NCBI GenBank assembly: GCA_021800315.1
Contig: JAJYZD010000054.1
Coordinates: forward strand, 1-17,138
Length of the DNA stretch: 17,138 nucleotides
Origin: Bacillota bacterium
GTDB taxonomy: Bacteria > Bacillota > Desulfotomaculia > Desulfotomaculales > JAJYZD01
Direction of reading: 5' to 3'
Position 1 is the stretch's first letter, and the number at the start of each line of letters is the position of its first letter. The position numbers and the translations under genes are program-made. Positions 6,865 through 12,812 of the stretch are shown here, one piece after another. The notes beneath the pieces are model-generated. The model had not been told where the DNA came from. It did no database searches and was given only the letters and a program-made list of their open reading frames with translations.

Positions 6865-7968
6865 TTATGTCTTACAGACTACTACCATCCGCACCTGGTG
6901 GAGGGCCGCCAGGTCTTCCAGGGGGTTGCCGGCCACGGCGATAAACGCGGGGGCCCGGTTGCCGGGCAGATCCAGGAGGCGGGCACCGGTCAAGGTTGCC
7001 GCCCGGACCAGGGCGGCCGGGGGCAGACCCGCTTCCCCCAGCAGTCGCAGTTCCCGCAAGTAAGCCCGGCCGTGTCCGACGCCGGGCGCGCCTGCGTCCG
7101 TACCCACGGCCAGGTTGACCCCCAGGCTGTGCGCCAGGCCAAGAGTCTTCATCTGGGCGGCCAGGGCGGCGGCCGCCGCCCGGCGGTGGTTCTCCGGCCC
7201 CGTGTCACAAAGGGCGGCCATGGGCGCCAGGGTCGGCACCCAGGTGACGCCGCTTTCCCGGAGCAGGGCCAGGGTGTCTTCATCCATGCCGTAGCCGTGT
7301 TCCAGGGAGTCCACCCCGCAGGACAGGGCCAACCGCACGCCGGGGACGCCGCTCGCGTGGGCCATGACCTTCAGCCCCCGGCGGTGGGCCTCGAGGACGA
7401 GACGATGCAAATTCCCGGCCGAAAAATGAGGGGGGTCGAGGGAATCAAGCGACTCCAGGTTGACCGGGCCGGTGACGAGTACTTTGATCTGGCCCGCGCC
7501 CATTTCGGCCAGTTCCGCCACCTGCCCGGGCATGGCTTCCGGTCCGGAGGCCGGGCCGAGGAAGGTTCCGTAGCTGCCCGGCGGGTGGAGGGCCGGCCCG
7601 CAGGCCACCAGGCGGGGCAACTCCTTTCTTTTTTGCAGTTCCAGGGTGGCGCCCAGGCGGTCGCCGCCGTCGCGCACGGCTACCAGCCCGTATTCCAGGC
7701 ACTGGGAAAGCCGCATGACCATCGTTTGCGCCGCGTCGTCGCCGAGACGGGGCGGGGGTAGGGCCAGGTGGACATGGCAGTCGACCAGCCCGGGGAGCAG
7801 GGTCAGCGGGCCCAGATCGACAAAGCCCCGTTCCGGGGCCGGGTCGAGGGATATCCAGGGCCGGACACCGGCCGCGTCCAGAATTACATCTTCCGTCATT
7901 TGGCCGTTATAGTCGAGGTAGCGGCCGGCCCGGACCGGCCGGCCGCCGGGATGGATGACTTCAACCAT
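6865..7968 (-). CDS. Metal-dependent amidohydrolase
   Basis: 367 residues on the minus strand, ATG at 7968-7966. A GGAGGAG lies about 12-14 bases before it, rather far, but there is no better in-frame start. It belongs to the amidohydrolase superfamily (imidazolonepropionase/aryldialkylphosphatase-like subgroup). Complete ligands for a binuclear metal centre are visible: His65 and His67 (LVDCHVHL), bridging Lys162 (IKVLVTG), His204 (VMAHASG), His224 (SLEHGYG) and Asp291 (GTDAGAP). A beta-sandwich part is formed by the two ends, with LLPGLVDCH opening the barrel and FIAVAGNPLEDL at the end. There is no signal peptide, so it is cytosolic. The substrate (cyclic amide, prolidase-like or other) cannot be deduced, and neighbours give no clue. 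Confidence 0.88.
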   Translation of the reverse strand: MVEVIHPGGRPVRAGRYLDYNGQMTEDVILDAAGVRPWISLDPAPERGFVDLGPLTLLPGLVDCHVHLALPPPRLGDDAAQTMVMRLSQCLEYGLVAVRDGGDRLGATLELQKRKELPRLVACGPALHPPGSYGTFLGPASGPEAMPGQVAELAEMGAGQIKVLVTGPVNLESLDSLDPPHFSAGNLHRLVLEAHRRGLKVMAHASGVPGVRLALSCGVDSLEHGYGMDEDTLALLRESGVTWVPTLAPMAALCDTGPENHRRAAAAALAAQMKTLGLAHSLGVNLAVGTDAGAPGVGHGRAYLRELRLLGEAGLPPAALVRAATLTGARLLDLPGNRAPAFIAVAGNPLEDLAALHQVRMVVVCKT

Positions 7969-8091
7969 GGGAAACGCGTTCTCCTCCTCTGTCTTTTTCC
8001 CTTCATTATGGTATCCCTTGCAAGAGTTTTTCCCGGGCGGGGAATTCTCCTGCCCGAAGGACCGGCGAAGGCCTGGTTTTGTTGGCGGTAG

Positions 8092-8097
8092 TATAAT
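8092..8097 (+). promoter_or_regulatory. Possible -10 box of the ribbon-helix-helix gene
   Basis: A perfect TATAAT lies 21 bases before the GTG start at 8118. No good -35 is present at 16-18 bases upstream, and the implied leader is short, so this is only a weak promoter call. Confidence 0.3.
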
Positions 8098-8117
8098 TGA
8101 CTGAAGGTGGTGGTGCC

Positions 8118-8285
8118 GTGGAGACCGTAAAGGTGTCGATCTCGTTGCCGGACGATCTATGGTGCCAAATTAAGGAAATAGGTGACAACGTCAGCGGGCT
8201 CATTGCGCAAGCCATGCGCGATTATGTGGCCAGGGTCAGGTTGGACCGCGCCCTGGAAGAAACCGCAGGGGCCTGGACCGATTGA
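8118..8285 (+). CDS. Orphan ribbon-helix-helix (CopG-like) protein
   Basis: 55 residues. The chosen start is GTG 8118 with AAGGTGG 8 bases upstream; a TTG at 8097 in the same frame would add seven residues without family support. The N-terminal strand TVKVSISLPDDLW followed by helices around IKEIGDNVSGLIAQAMRDYVAR is typical of ribbon-helix-helix DNA-binding antitoxins. The C-terminal tail (LDRALEETAGAWTD) resembles the toxin-neutralising ends of such antitoxins. No toxin gene follows: the next 190 bases hold no reading frame of note and then the ligase pseudogene begins. It may be a relic antitoxin or a small stand-alone regulator. Confidence 0.65.
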   Translation: METVKVSISLPDDLWCQIKEIGDNVSGLIAQAMRDYVARVRLDRALEETAGAWTD

Positions 8286-8411
8286 TTCAAGTAGATTAGG
8301 TAGCCGGCCTGAAAATCAATAGATTCCAGGGAGTGCAGGTATCTTTTAGGTCACTGCTTTCAAATTTCCGAGGTGCGGCCCAGCAAGATCAAGGCTTTCG
8401 CGCCGCGAGTA

Positions 8412-8465
8412 TCCTAATGATTAGGAGATTTTCGCCCAATCAGCCGAAAGTCGGCTAAAAGGCGA
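8412..8465. repeat. Two adjacent inverted repeats in non-coding DNA
   Basis: First, TCCTAA-tga-TTAGGA (8412-8426). Second, a two-part hairpin: an outer stem TCGCC (8432-8436) with GGCGA (8461-8465) and an inner stem AGCCGA-aag-TCGGCT (8442-8456). Neither is followed by a T-run. They lie between the ribbon-helix-helix gene and the ligase pseudogene, where 8286-8479 has no supported gene. They could be the foot of a mobile element or a small RNA; nothing decides this. Confidence 0.4.
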
Positions 8466-8479
8466 TCCAGGTCGCGTAG

Positions 8480-8816
8480 GGCACGGTCTACTTCGGCGCC
8501 CCCGTCATCTGGCTGTTACCGCTTTCGATGGCGCCCGGCTTCGACAGGTTCGACCTTTCCCCAATGCGCTGCTGGATCTACGGCGGCAGCCCGGTCTCCC
8601 TTGAGGCGGCCCTCCTCTTGATGCAGAAATACCAGGGCAAGAATTATTACCAGGTATATGGCAGTATATGGCATGACTCAGGCCGGTTCCACCGGCACCG
8701 TTCTTTTCGCCCCCGACCAGGCGGCCAGGGCCGGGTCGATCGGCAAAACCGCCCGGCCCGGTGTCCTGGAGTCCGCTGTCGTCGGCCGGCCCCATCCCGA
8801 ATGGGGCGAAACCGTT
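8480..8816 (+). pseudogene. Acyl-CoA ligase (AMP-binding) pseudogene
   Basis: Fragments of a fatty-acid/acyl-CoA ligase lie in two frames. The first (after an in-frame TAG at 8477) reads TVYFGAPVIWLL, then APGFDRFDLSPMRCWIYGG and NYYQVYG. The second reads YGMTQAGSTGTVLF, AGSIGKTA, then VLESAVVGRPHPEWGETV. A 10-bp tandem duplication at 8654-8673 separates the frames; removing one copy restores YQVYGMTQAG exactly. In intact enzymes about a hundred or more residues lie between GSIGK and VLEAAVVGVPHPEWGE; here they are adjacent, so an in-frame internal deletion occurred near 8754. The N-terminal half and the C-terminal tail after GETV are also missing. It is clearly non-functional and must once have been a gene of about 500 codons. 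Confidence 0.82.
8654..8673 (+). repeat. 10-bp tandem duplication causing a frameshift
   Basis: GTATATGGCA occurs twice head to tail, at 8654-8663 and 8664-8673, inside the conserved YQVYGMTQAG region of the ligase pseudogene. One copy alone gives an intact reading frame through the motif, so the duplication is directly readable as the inactivating (or one of the inactivating) events. Confidence 0.85.
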
Positions 8817-8987
8817 TACCCGTCGGCTGTCAGCCCGAAAAATTTCCCTGGGAGGTATTGTCGCGGATATAGATATGTGGTAAGATATTCTTGATTAGTT
8901 TTAATTGGAAGGAGGTGAAAAGAACCGGCGCGATCAAAAAAGCCTAAAGATCGATCAGCCAGTTAGACTCTAACAGCAGTAGGAAAG

Positions 8988-9410
8988 GTGGTTAATCTTT
9001 CCGATCGAAACGCCTTATTGATCGGGCTGTCAGGGTTTGTTGCAACAGAGATCTGGAACGTAGCGAATCATCATCGTCGTTCTCTTTGGGCAATCATTGG
9101 CAAGATTCCGAACTTTGCTCAACAATGTAGGAAGTTGAAGGTCAATCGATGGTACAAACTCCTCCCTTACCAAAGCGCTCAGGAGATATCGGGCGAGCAG
9201 GGCGATTCATATAGATCATGGTTTTCGCACCGCAATAATGGTGACAAGAAAGCCAACCCTCCGGGATTTCGTAAAAAGACCGTGCTTAGTACTGTAACTT
9301 TTAAACAAAATGCGTTCGAGGTGCCCTCCGGAAACCGGGTCAGGCTCGTACTTCCAAGGACCGATAGTACACCGGGCCGTGAACGGGGGACGTTCAAACA
9401 GGCTTCCTGA
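8988..9410 (+). pseudogene. tnpB: TnpB (IS200/IS605 OrfB) N-terminal remnant
   Basis: The open frame resembles the N-terminal half of TnpB, the RNA-guided nuclease of IS605-type elements. Recognisable parts are ATEIWNVANHHRRSLW, GKIPNFAQQCRKLK, WYKLLPYQSAQEI, SYRSWFSHRNNGDKKANPPG and FRKKTVLSTVTFKQNAFEV, with RVRLVLPR at the end of the match. The stretch SGEQGD after SAQEI departs from the family and may mark a small double frameshift. After about 9360 homology stops; the RuvC-like catalytic part and zinc ribbon are absent, and the frame closes at 9408-9410. A good ribosome binding site (AAGGAGG) lies at 8909-8915, before a GTG at 8915 reading VKRTGAIKKA then stop, which may be the original start of the gene. 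Bases 9411-9635 hold no supported gene, only a small hairpin (TTCCGG-gtt-CCGGAA, 9568-9582). Confidence 0.75.
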
Positions 9411-9635
9411 GTCGGAGAGCTTTTGCGAATTAGAAGACCGTTTGTACCAGATGCTGTCAGCGCACCGCACTGGTAGACTCGAAATTCACAATATTATGTT
9501 AATTCACCGAGTACCTTACCGGCCTGGTCGTGGCGGTGGGGACTGAAGGGGGTGATCGGCAGCGGGTTTCCGGGTTCCGGAACAGGGTTGTTGGCACGGG
9601 GGATTGAGAAAATACGGTTGAAGGAGGAACGGTCA

Positions 9636-9833
9636 ATGGACGAGCAGGACATCCTGGGTGCTCCTGATGAGGCGGGGGCGGACATCATCGGAGCGGAAGG
9701 CGAACCGGGTGAGGGCGTAATGGGTGAGGGCGACGAGGTAGCGGGGGATATCCTGGAATCGGAGGATCAAGAGACATCCGATATCCTGGGGGGGGAGGAA
9801 GAAACCGGCCATGATATCCTGAAGGGCGACTGA
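9636..9833 (+). CDS. Small acidic protein with 11-residue repeats, unknown function
   Basis: 65 residues from the ATG at 9636, preceded by a strong AAGGAGG about 8 bases away and followed by a hairpin terminator at 9870-9908. I do not recognise a family. From Asp5 the chain is built on an exact 11-residue period: DILG, DIIG, GVMG, DILE, DILG and DILK begin at residues 5, 16, 27, 38, 49 and 60. The remaining seven positions of each unit are mostly Gly, Glu, Asp, Ala and Thr. There are 23 Asp/Glu and only one Lys, no Arg, no Cys and no aromatic residue. The 33-bp DNA period is degenerate, so the protein repeat seems selected rather than freshly duplicated. It has no signal peptide or membrane helix. 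A multivalent binding peptide, a nucleic-acid mimic or a metal-binding chain are possible; none is shown. Confidence 0.72.
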   Translation: MDEQDILGAPDEAGADIIGAEGEPGEGVMGEGDEVAGDILESEDQETSDILGGEEETGHDILKGD

Positions 9834-9869
9834 GGCAGACGGCACCCGAAGGCGTGTTTGTGACCCGGG

Positions 9870-9908
9870 AAAAGGGTTTGCGTACCGGTGGGCGGCGTAA
9901 ACCCTTTT
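9870..9908 (+). terminator. Rho-independent terminator after the acidic-repeat gene
   Basis: AAAAGGGTTT (9870-9879) pairs perfectly with AAACCCTTTT (9899-9908), and the stem extends inward by a G-T and two G-C type pairs. The terminal T-run (TTTT-G-TT) is short. It lies 36 bases after the stop codon of the small gene. Confidence 0.65.
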
Positions 9909-9967
9909 GTTCATACCGGGGTTTAGAAGAAGCTAATGTTTTTACCAATCATTAATACCTATCGATG

Positions 9968-10077
9968 TTGACATGGAGCTTGCTCCGTTTTCTGGTGGAG
10001 GAGCACAGGGCGACTAACCCCGACCCAACCTCCGGGTTGGTGCCCCGGCGGAGATCCCTTTAAAAGGGGCGGTCTCG
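9968..10077 (+). ncRNA. HEARO-type omega RNA of an IscB element
   Basis: The 110 bases directly before an iscB-like start codon are highly structured. They contain a hairpin GGAGC/GCTCC (9975-9986), the segment GAGCACAGG-GCGACTAACCCCGACC (about 10000-10026), a CCAACC-TCCG-GGTTGG hairpin (10025-10040), and a 3' stem GAGA (10051-10054) with TCTC (10073-10076) enclosing CCCTT/AAGGG. IscB nucleases are guided by an omega RNA encoded immediately upstream of the gene (the HEARO RNA), and the GAGCACAGG..GA..AACCCCGACCC core and the position abutting the ATG at 10078 fit. The guide would be the sequence just 5' of this feature; the 5' boundary is approximate. The RNA appears intact although the nuclease gene is not. 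Confidence 0.68.
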
Positions 10078-10473
10078 ATGTTGGTACCGGTTCAGAACAA
10101 GGACGGCAGTCCGTTGTCACCGTGCTACCCGGCGCGGACGCGGATACTGCTCAAGCAGGGAAGGGCAACCACTGAGTATCCGTTCGTGATCCGGTTGACC
10201 GTCCAAATTGTAGCTGACAACGGGGCGACACGGCAAACCAAAGCAAAAGACCAGCACACGACAGTGGGAATATCAGGGTGGAGGACTTTGCGGATGGCGG
10301 GGGCGACGTGTAAGCGCCACCCCGTATGCTATCCGGAAGCGGCTTCCTTCCACTGCATGAATGCTTGGTCATGTATATATTTGCTTATATTGCTAGAACA
10401 GTTGAGGAGTGGAATTCCTTCACGGCGTACCGACTGGCTGACCCACCGGAAAACCCTGACCGGCAACCGCTGA
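10078..10473 (+). pseudogene. iscB: IscB remnant (PLMP/RRXRR domain only)
   Basis: The frame starts at ATG 10078, immediately after the omega RNA. Residues 1-41 match the N-terminal domain of IscB-type HNH nucleases: VPVQNKDGSPLSPCYPARTR, LLKQGRATT and YPFVIRL. In intact proteins this is followed by RuvC-I (IDPGSKTTG), the bridge helix, RuvC-II, HNH and RuvC-III over some 400 residues. Here the following sequence (QTKAKDQHTTVGISG and beyond) carries no recognisable catalytic motif, and the frame ends at 10473. It is therefore a 3'-deleted remnant, probably recognisable only to about 10200. 10200-10517 contains no other supported gene. With the tnpB remnant 700 bases away, this marks a site repeatedly used by IS605-superfamily elements. 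Confidence 0.72.
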
Positions 10474-10517
10474 CCTCTTATCTGCGGCCTCTGGCCCGGT
10501 TTTTCCGCCCGGCCGGG

Positions 10518-10546
10518 TTGCGCGGTCCGGCCGAATGTGCTACCAT
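10518..10546 (+). promoter_or_regulatory. Candidate promoter of the pantothenate cluster
   Basis: TTGCGC (10518-10523), 17-base spacer, TACCAT (10541-10546). Each box is an imperfect match, but the spacing is ideal and the predicted start site (about 10553) falls just before the two leader hairpins and terminator that precede the first pan gene. Confidence 0.4.
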
Positions 10547-10562
10547 GAGTCTGCAATCGGTT

Positions 10563-10618
10563 GTATCCTTTGGGGAACGATACGGTTGGGACAGGGCGTT
10601 TCGGGGAACGAAAACCGC
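10563..10618 (+). ncRNA. Tandem-hairpin leader, candidate pan-motif RNA
   Basis: Two small hairpins follow each other. The first has arms GTATC (10563-10567) and GATAC (10579-10583). The second has GCG-TTT-CG (10596-10603) with CG-AAA-A-C-CGC (10609-10618), including bulged bases. Both share GGGGAACGA at the same place (10572-10580 and 10603-10611), 31 bases apart, so they look like two copies of one element. An intrinsic terminator follows at 10665. The pan motif described upstream of pantothenate genes in Firmicutes is a simple stem with bulged adenosines often occurring as two copies in tandem, which suits position and form; I cannot confirm the consensus base by base. Confidence 0.42.
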
Positions 10619-10664
10619 ATAGCCGCTTGGAGCCGGGATGGACCGAGACGGGTAGGGAGAAAAT

Positions 10665-10695
10665 AACCTTTTCGGGTGTCCGGAAAGGTTTTTTT
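10665..10695 (+). terminator. Intrinsic terminator in the pan leader (attenuator)
   Basis: AACCTTTTCGG (10665-10675) pairs with CCGGAAAGGTT (10680-10690) around a four-base loop with one G-T pair, followed by a run of T that extends to 10695. It stands 40 bases before the start of the first pan gene and downstream of the candidate promoter, so it would terminate the leader transcript unless regulated. Confidence 0.75.
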
Positions 10696-10735
10696 GTCGC
10701 CCGGGATCTTCAGCGGCCAGAAGGGGGCGTGACAG

Positions 10736-11626
10736 GTGGCGAAACCGTCGCTGGCTTTTGTCGGTACCGGCAAGGTGGGTTCGGCCCTGGCCATCCGGCT
10801 GCATCAGCGCGGTTACCCGGTGGCCGCGGTCTTCAACCGCACCGGGGAGAAGGCGGAAAAAGTGGCCCGGGAAACCGGGGCGGTGGTGGCTCGTGATCCG
10901 GCCGGGGCGGCCCGGCTGGCGCAGGTGGTGTTTATCACCACCGCGGACGGGATCATCGAAAGAATGGACGGCCTGATCGGAGAAGGGGGCGGCTGGCACA
11001 GCGGCCAGACGGCCGTGCATACCAGCGGGGCCCGGCGGGCGGAGGTGCTGCGTTTGGCCCGGGAGGCCGGAGCGCATGTCCTGTCGGTGCACCCTCTGCA
11101 ATCGTTCGCCGCGCAGGAGGCGGCCCTGGAGAACCTACCCGGTTCCTGGTTCGCCCTGGAGGGCGACGAGGCGGCGTTCGACTTGGCGCGGGAGATGGTG
11201 CGGGACCTGGACGGCCGGGTCTTCCAGGTGGTCAGCGAAGCCAAGCCCCTTTACCACGCGGCGGCCTGCGTGGCCTCCAACTACCTGGTGGCGCTCATGT
11301 ACCTGGCTACCGGCTGGTTCGGCGATTTCGGCCTGGGACGGGAGGATGCCCTGGCGGCCCTGTGGCCGCTGGTGCGCGGCACCCTGAACAACATGGAGCG
11401 GGTCGGGGTGGCCAAGGCCCTGACCGGACCGGTGGAGAGGGGGGATACCTCCACGATCGCCGGCCATCTGGCCGTGCTGGCCACGCGGGGCGGGCAGGAG
11501 GAGGATCTCTACCGCCGGCTGGGCCGGTACACCGTGGGGGTGGCCCGCGAAAAGGGCAGTATCGACGAAAAGGCGGCCGACCAGCTTACGGCTTTGTTCC
11601 TGGGTAAGAACAAAGGGGAGGAATAG
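10736..11626 (+). CDS. Rossmann/DUF2520 oxidoreductase, candidate PanG-type ketopantoate reductase
   Basis: 296 residues from GTG 10736 with AAGGGGG upstream. The N-terminal domain is a Rossmann fold with the NAD(P)-binding motif FVGTGKVGSAL (8-18), the second-strand end VFNRTGEKA, and VFITTADGII. The C-terminal helical domain matches DUF2520, with VHPLQSFA, SEAKPLYHAAACVASNYLVAL and LTGPVERGD. This family lies next to panB and panC in many Clostridia and includes, to my knowledge, the third type of ketopantoate reductase (PanG). It would reduce 2-dehydropantoate to pantoate with NADPH, the step between PanB and PanC. No panE gene is in the window, which supports the assignment. panB starts 2 bases after its stop. 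The enzyme activity is inferred from context and family. Confidence 0.72.
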   Translation: MAKPSLAFVGTGKVGSALAIRLHQRGYPVAAVFNRTGEKAEKVARETGAVVARDPAGAARLAQVVFITTADGIIERMDGLIGEGGGWHSGQTAVHTSGARRAEVLRLAREAGAHVLSVHPLQSFAAQEAALENLPGSWFALEGDEAAFDLAREMVRDLDGRVFQVVSEAKPLYHAAACVASNYLVALMYLATGWFGDFGLGREDALAALWPLVRGTLNNMERVGVAKALTGPVERGDTSTIAGHLAVLATRGGQEEDLYRRLGRYTVGVAREKGSIDEKAADQLTALFLGKNKGEE

Positions 11627-11628
11627 AA

Positions 11629-12465
11629 ATGGCGGAGAAAGTTACCGTGGCCGACTTCAGGCGGATGAAAGGGGAAGGGACCCCTATCACCATGCTCACC
11701 GCCTACGACTGCAATCTGGCCCGCCTGGTCGACGAGGCCGGCATCGACAGCATCCTGGTGGGGGACTCCCTGGGAAACGTGGTCCTGGGCTACCAGTCCA
11801 CCATTCCCGTGACCATGGACGACATGATCCACCACGTCAAGGCGGTCAGCCGGGGAACCAGACGGGCCCTTTTGGTGGGGGACATGCCTTTCCTTTCCTA
11901 CCACCTGTCGCGGGAGAGAGCTATCGCCAACGCCGGCCGGTTCCTGCAGGAAGGCGGCGCCCAGGCCGTCAAGCTGGAAGGCGGCCGGGAGGTGGCCGAA
12001 GCCATCAGGGGCATCGTGGAGGCAGGCATCCCGGTGGTGGCCCACCTGGGCCTGACCCCCCAGTCGGTGAACCAGTTGGGCGGTTACCTGGTGCAGGGCC
12101 GGGACGAGAAGGCGGCTCGCAAGCTGATCGACGACGCCCTGGCCGTGGAAGAGGCCGGAGCCTTCGCCCTGGTACTGGAGTGCGTGCCGGAGGCCCTCGC
12201 CACCTATCTCTCGCGGGAGCTGTCCATCCCTACGATCGGCATCGGGGCCGGCGCGGGTTGCGACGGCCAGGTGCTGGTGAGCACCGACATGCTGGGACTC
12301 TACGGCAACCAGCCGCCCCGTTTTGTAAGGCAGTTCGCCAACTTGAACGCTCAGATCCGGGAAGCCCTGGCCGGCTACCGGGAGGAAGTCCGCGCCCGCA
12401 CCTTCCCGGCCGCCGAGCATACCTTCGCCATGCCGGAAGGGATTCTGGAGAAGGTGACCGGGTAG
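11629..12465 (+). CDS. panB: 3-Methyl-2-oxobutanoate hydroxymethyltransferase (ketopantoate synthase)
   Basis: 278 residues, ATG 11629, preceded by AGGGGAGGAA inside the end of the upstream gene. It adds a hydroxymethyl group from 5,10-methylene-tetrahydrofolate to 2-oxoisovalerate, linking pantothenate synthesis to the folate made by the genes at the other end of the window. Signatures: ITMLTAYDCNLARLVDEAG, ILVGDSLGNVVLGY (metal-binding Asp in GDS), VGDMPFLSY, AVKLEGG, AHLGLTPQSVNQLGGY, LVLECVPE (catalytic Glu region) and IGIGAGAGCDGQVLV. The length is normal for the family. The stop lies 3 bases before the -35 box of the following toxin-antitoxin promoter. Confidence 0.96.
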   Translation: MAEKVTVADFRRMKGEGTPITMLTAYDCNLARLVDEAGIDSILVGDSLGNVVLGYQSTIPVTMDDMIHHVKAVSRGTRRALLVGDMPFLSYHLSRERAIANAGRFLQEGGAQAVKLEGGREVAEAIRGIVEAGIPVVAHLGLTPQSVNQLGGYLVQGRDEKAARKLIDDALAVEEAGAFALVLECVPEALATYLSRELSIPTIGIGAGAGCDGQVLVSTDMLGLYGNQPPRFVRQFANLNAQIREALAGYREEVRARTFPAAEHTFAMPEGILEKVTG

Positions 12466-12468
12466 GTC

Positions 12469-12497
12469 TTGACAAAACACCCTGCCGGAAATATACT
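12469..12497 (+). promoter_or_regulatory. Strong promoter of the vapBC-like pair
   Basis: TTGACA (12469-12474), 17-base spacer, TATACT (12492-12497). The -35 is perfect and the -10 matches 5 of 6. It directly follows the panB stop codon and precedes the antitoxin start by about 40 bases. Confidence 0.82.
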
Positions 12498-12550
12498 ACT
12501 ACGTAAGACAGTTAAGTATATCAAGGAGGGTAAGTCGTGCCTTACGTAGT
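12498..12550 (+). promoter_or_regulatory. Perfect 10-bp inverted repeat spanning the antitoxin start, candidate operator
   Basis: ACTACGTAAG (12498-12507) is the exact reverse complement of CTTACGTAGT (12541-12550). The first arm begins just after the -10 box and the second lies in codons 2-5 of the antitoxin gene, with the ribosome binding site AAGGAGGG between them. Each arm contains the palindrome TACGTA, and the first arm is also part of an imperfect repeat TACGTAA-gacag-TTAAGTA (12500-12518). This suits autorepression by an AbrB-fold antitoxin bound at two sites; an RNA hairpin hiding the start is the alternative. Confidence 0.55.
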
Positions 12551-12812
12551 CCTCTCCAGCAAGGGACAGGTAGTGATTCCTGCCGAGGTGCGAAAGGAGA
12601 TGAATCTTAAGGAAGGGGATGTCCTGTACGCCTGTGTTGAGGACCGCAATAGATTGGTCATAAAGGTTAATCGCAAAGAAAGAACCGGAGGGGGTATTGT
12701 CGCGCAGACAGCCGGTCTGCTTGCGGATATGGAGATGAGCGGGGCCGAATATGTTGAACTAATCCGCAAAGGGTCCGGCAGGAGGTTGGATGACTTTGAA
12801 GATCTTGGTTGA
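12537..12812 (+). CDS. AbrB/SpoVT-fold antitoxin (VapB-like)
   Basis: 91 residues from GTG 12537 with AAGGAGGG 7-8 bases upstream. The N-terminal half is the swapped-hairpin AbrB/MazE DNA-binding domain: MPYVVLSSKGQVVIPAEVRK then NLKEGDVLYACVEDRNRLVIKV. The C-terminal half (LLADMEMSGAEYVELIRK and the acidic end DDFEDLG) is the likely toxin-binding part. It overlaps the PIN-domain gene by 23 bases, the usual arrangement of vapBC operons, and should both neutralise the toxin and repress the promoter at 12469. The pair is visibly more AT-rich in composition than the pan genes around it, which suggests later insertion. Confidence 0.88.
   Translation: MPYVVLSSKGQVVIPAEVRKEMNLKEGDVLYACVEDRNRLVIKVNRKERTGGGIVAQTAGLLADMEMSGAEYVELIRKGSGRRLDDFEDLG

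Noticed and set aside
9310..9546. Plus-strand open frame of 78 codons overlapping the tnpB remnant
   Set aside because: No ribosome binding site, no recognisable TnpB motif in this frame, and it overlaps the better-supported remnant frame.
10563..10618. Guanidine-II (mini-ykkC) riboswitch
   Set aside because: Two tandem hairpins with an ACGA segment suggested it, but ACGA is not in closed hairpin loops flanked by matching GG/CC stems, and the downstream genes are pantothenate genes, not guanidine exporters or carboxylases.
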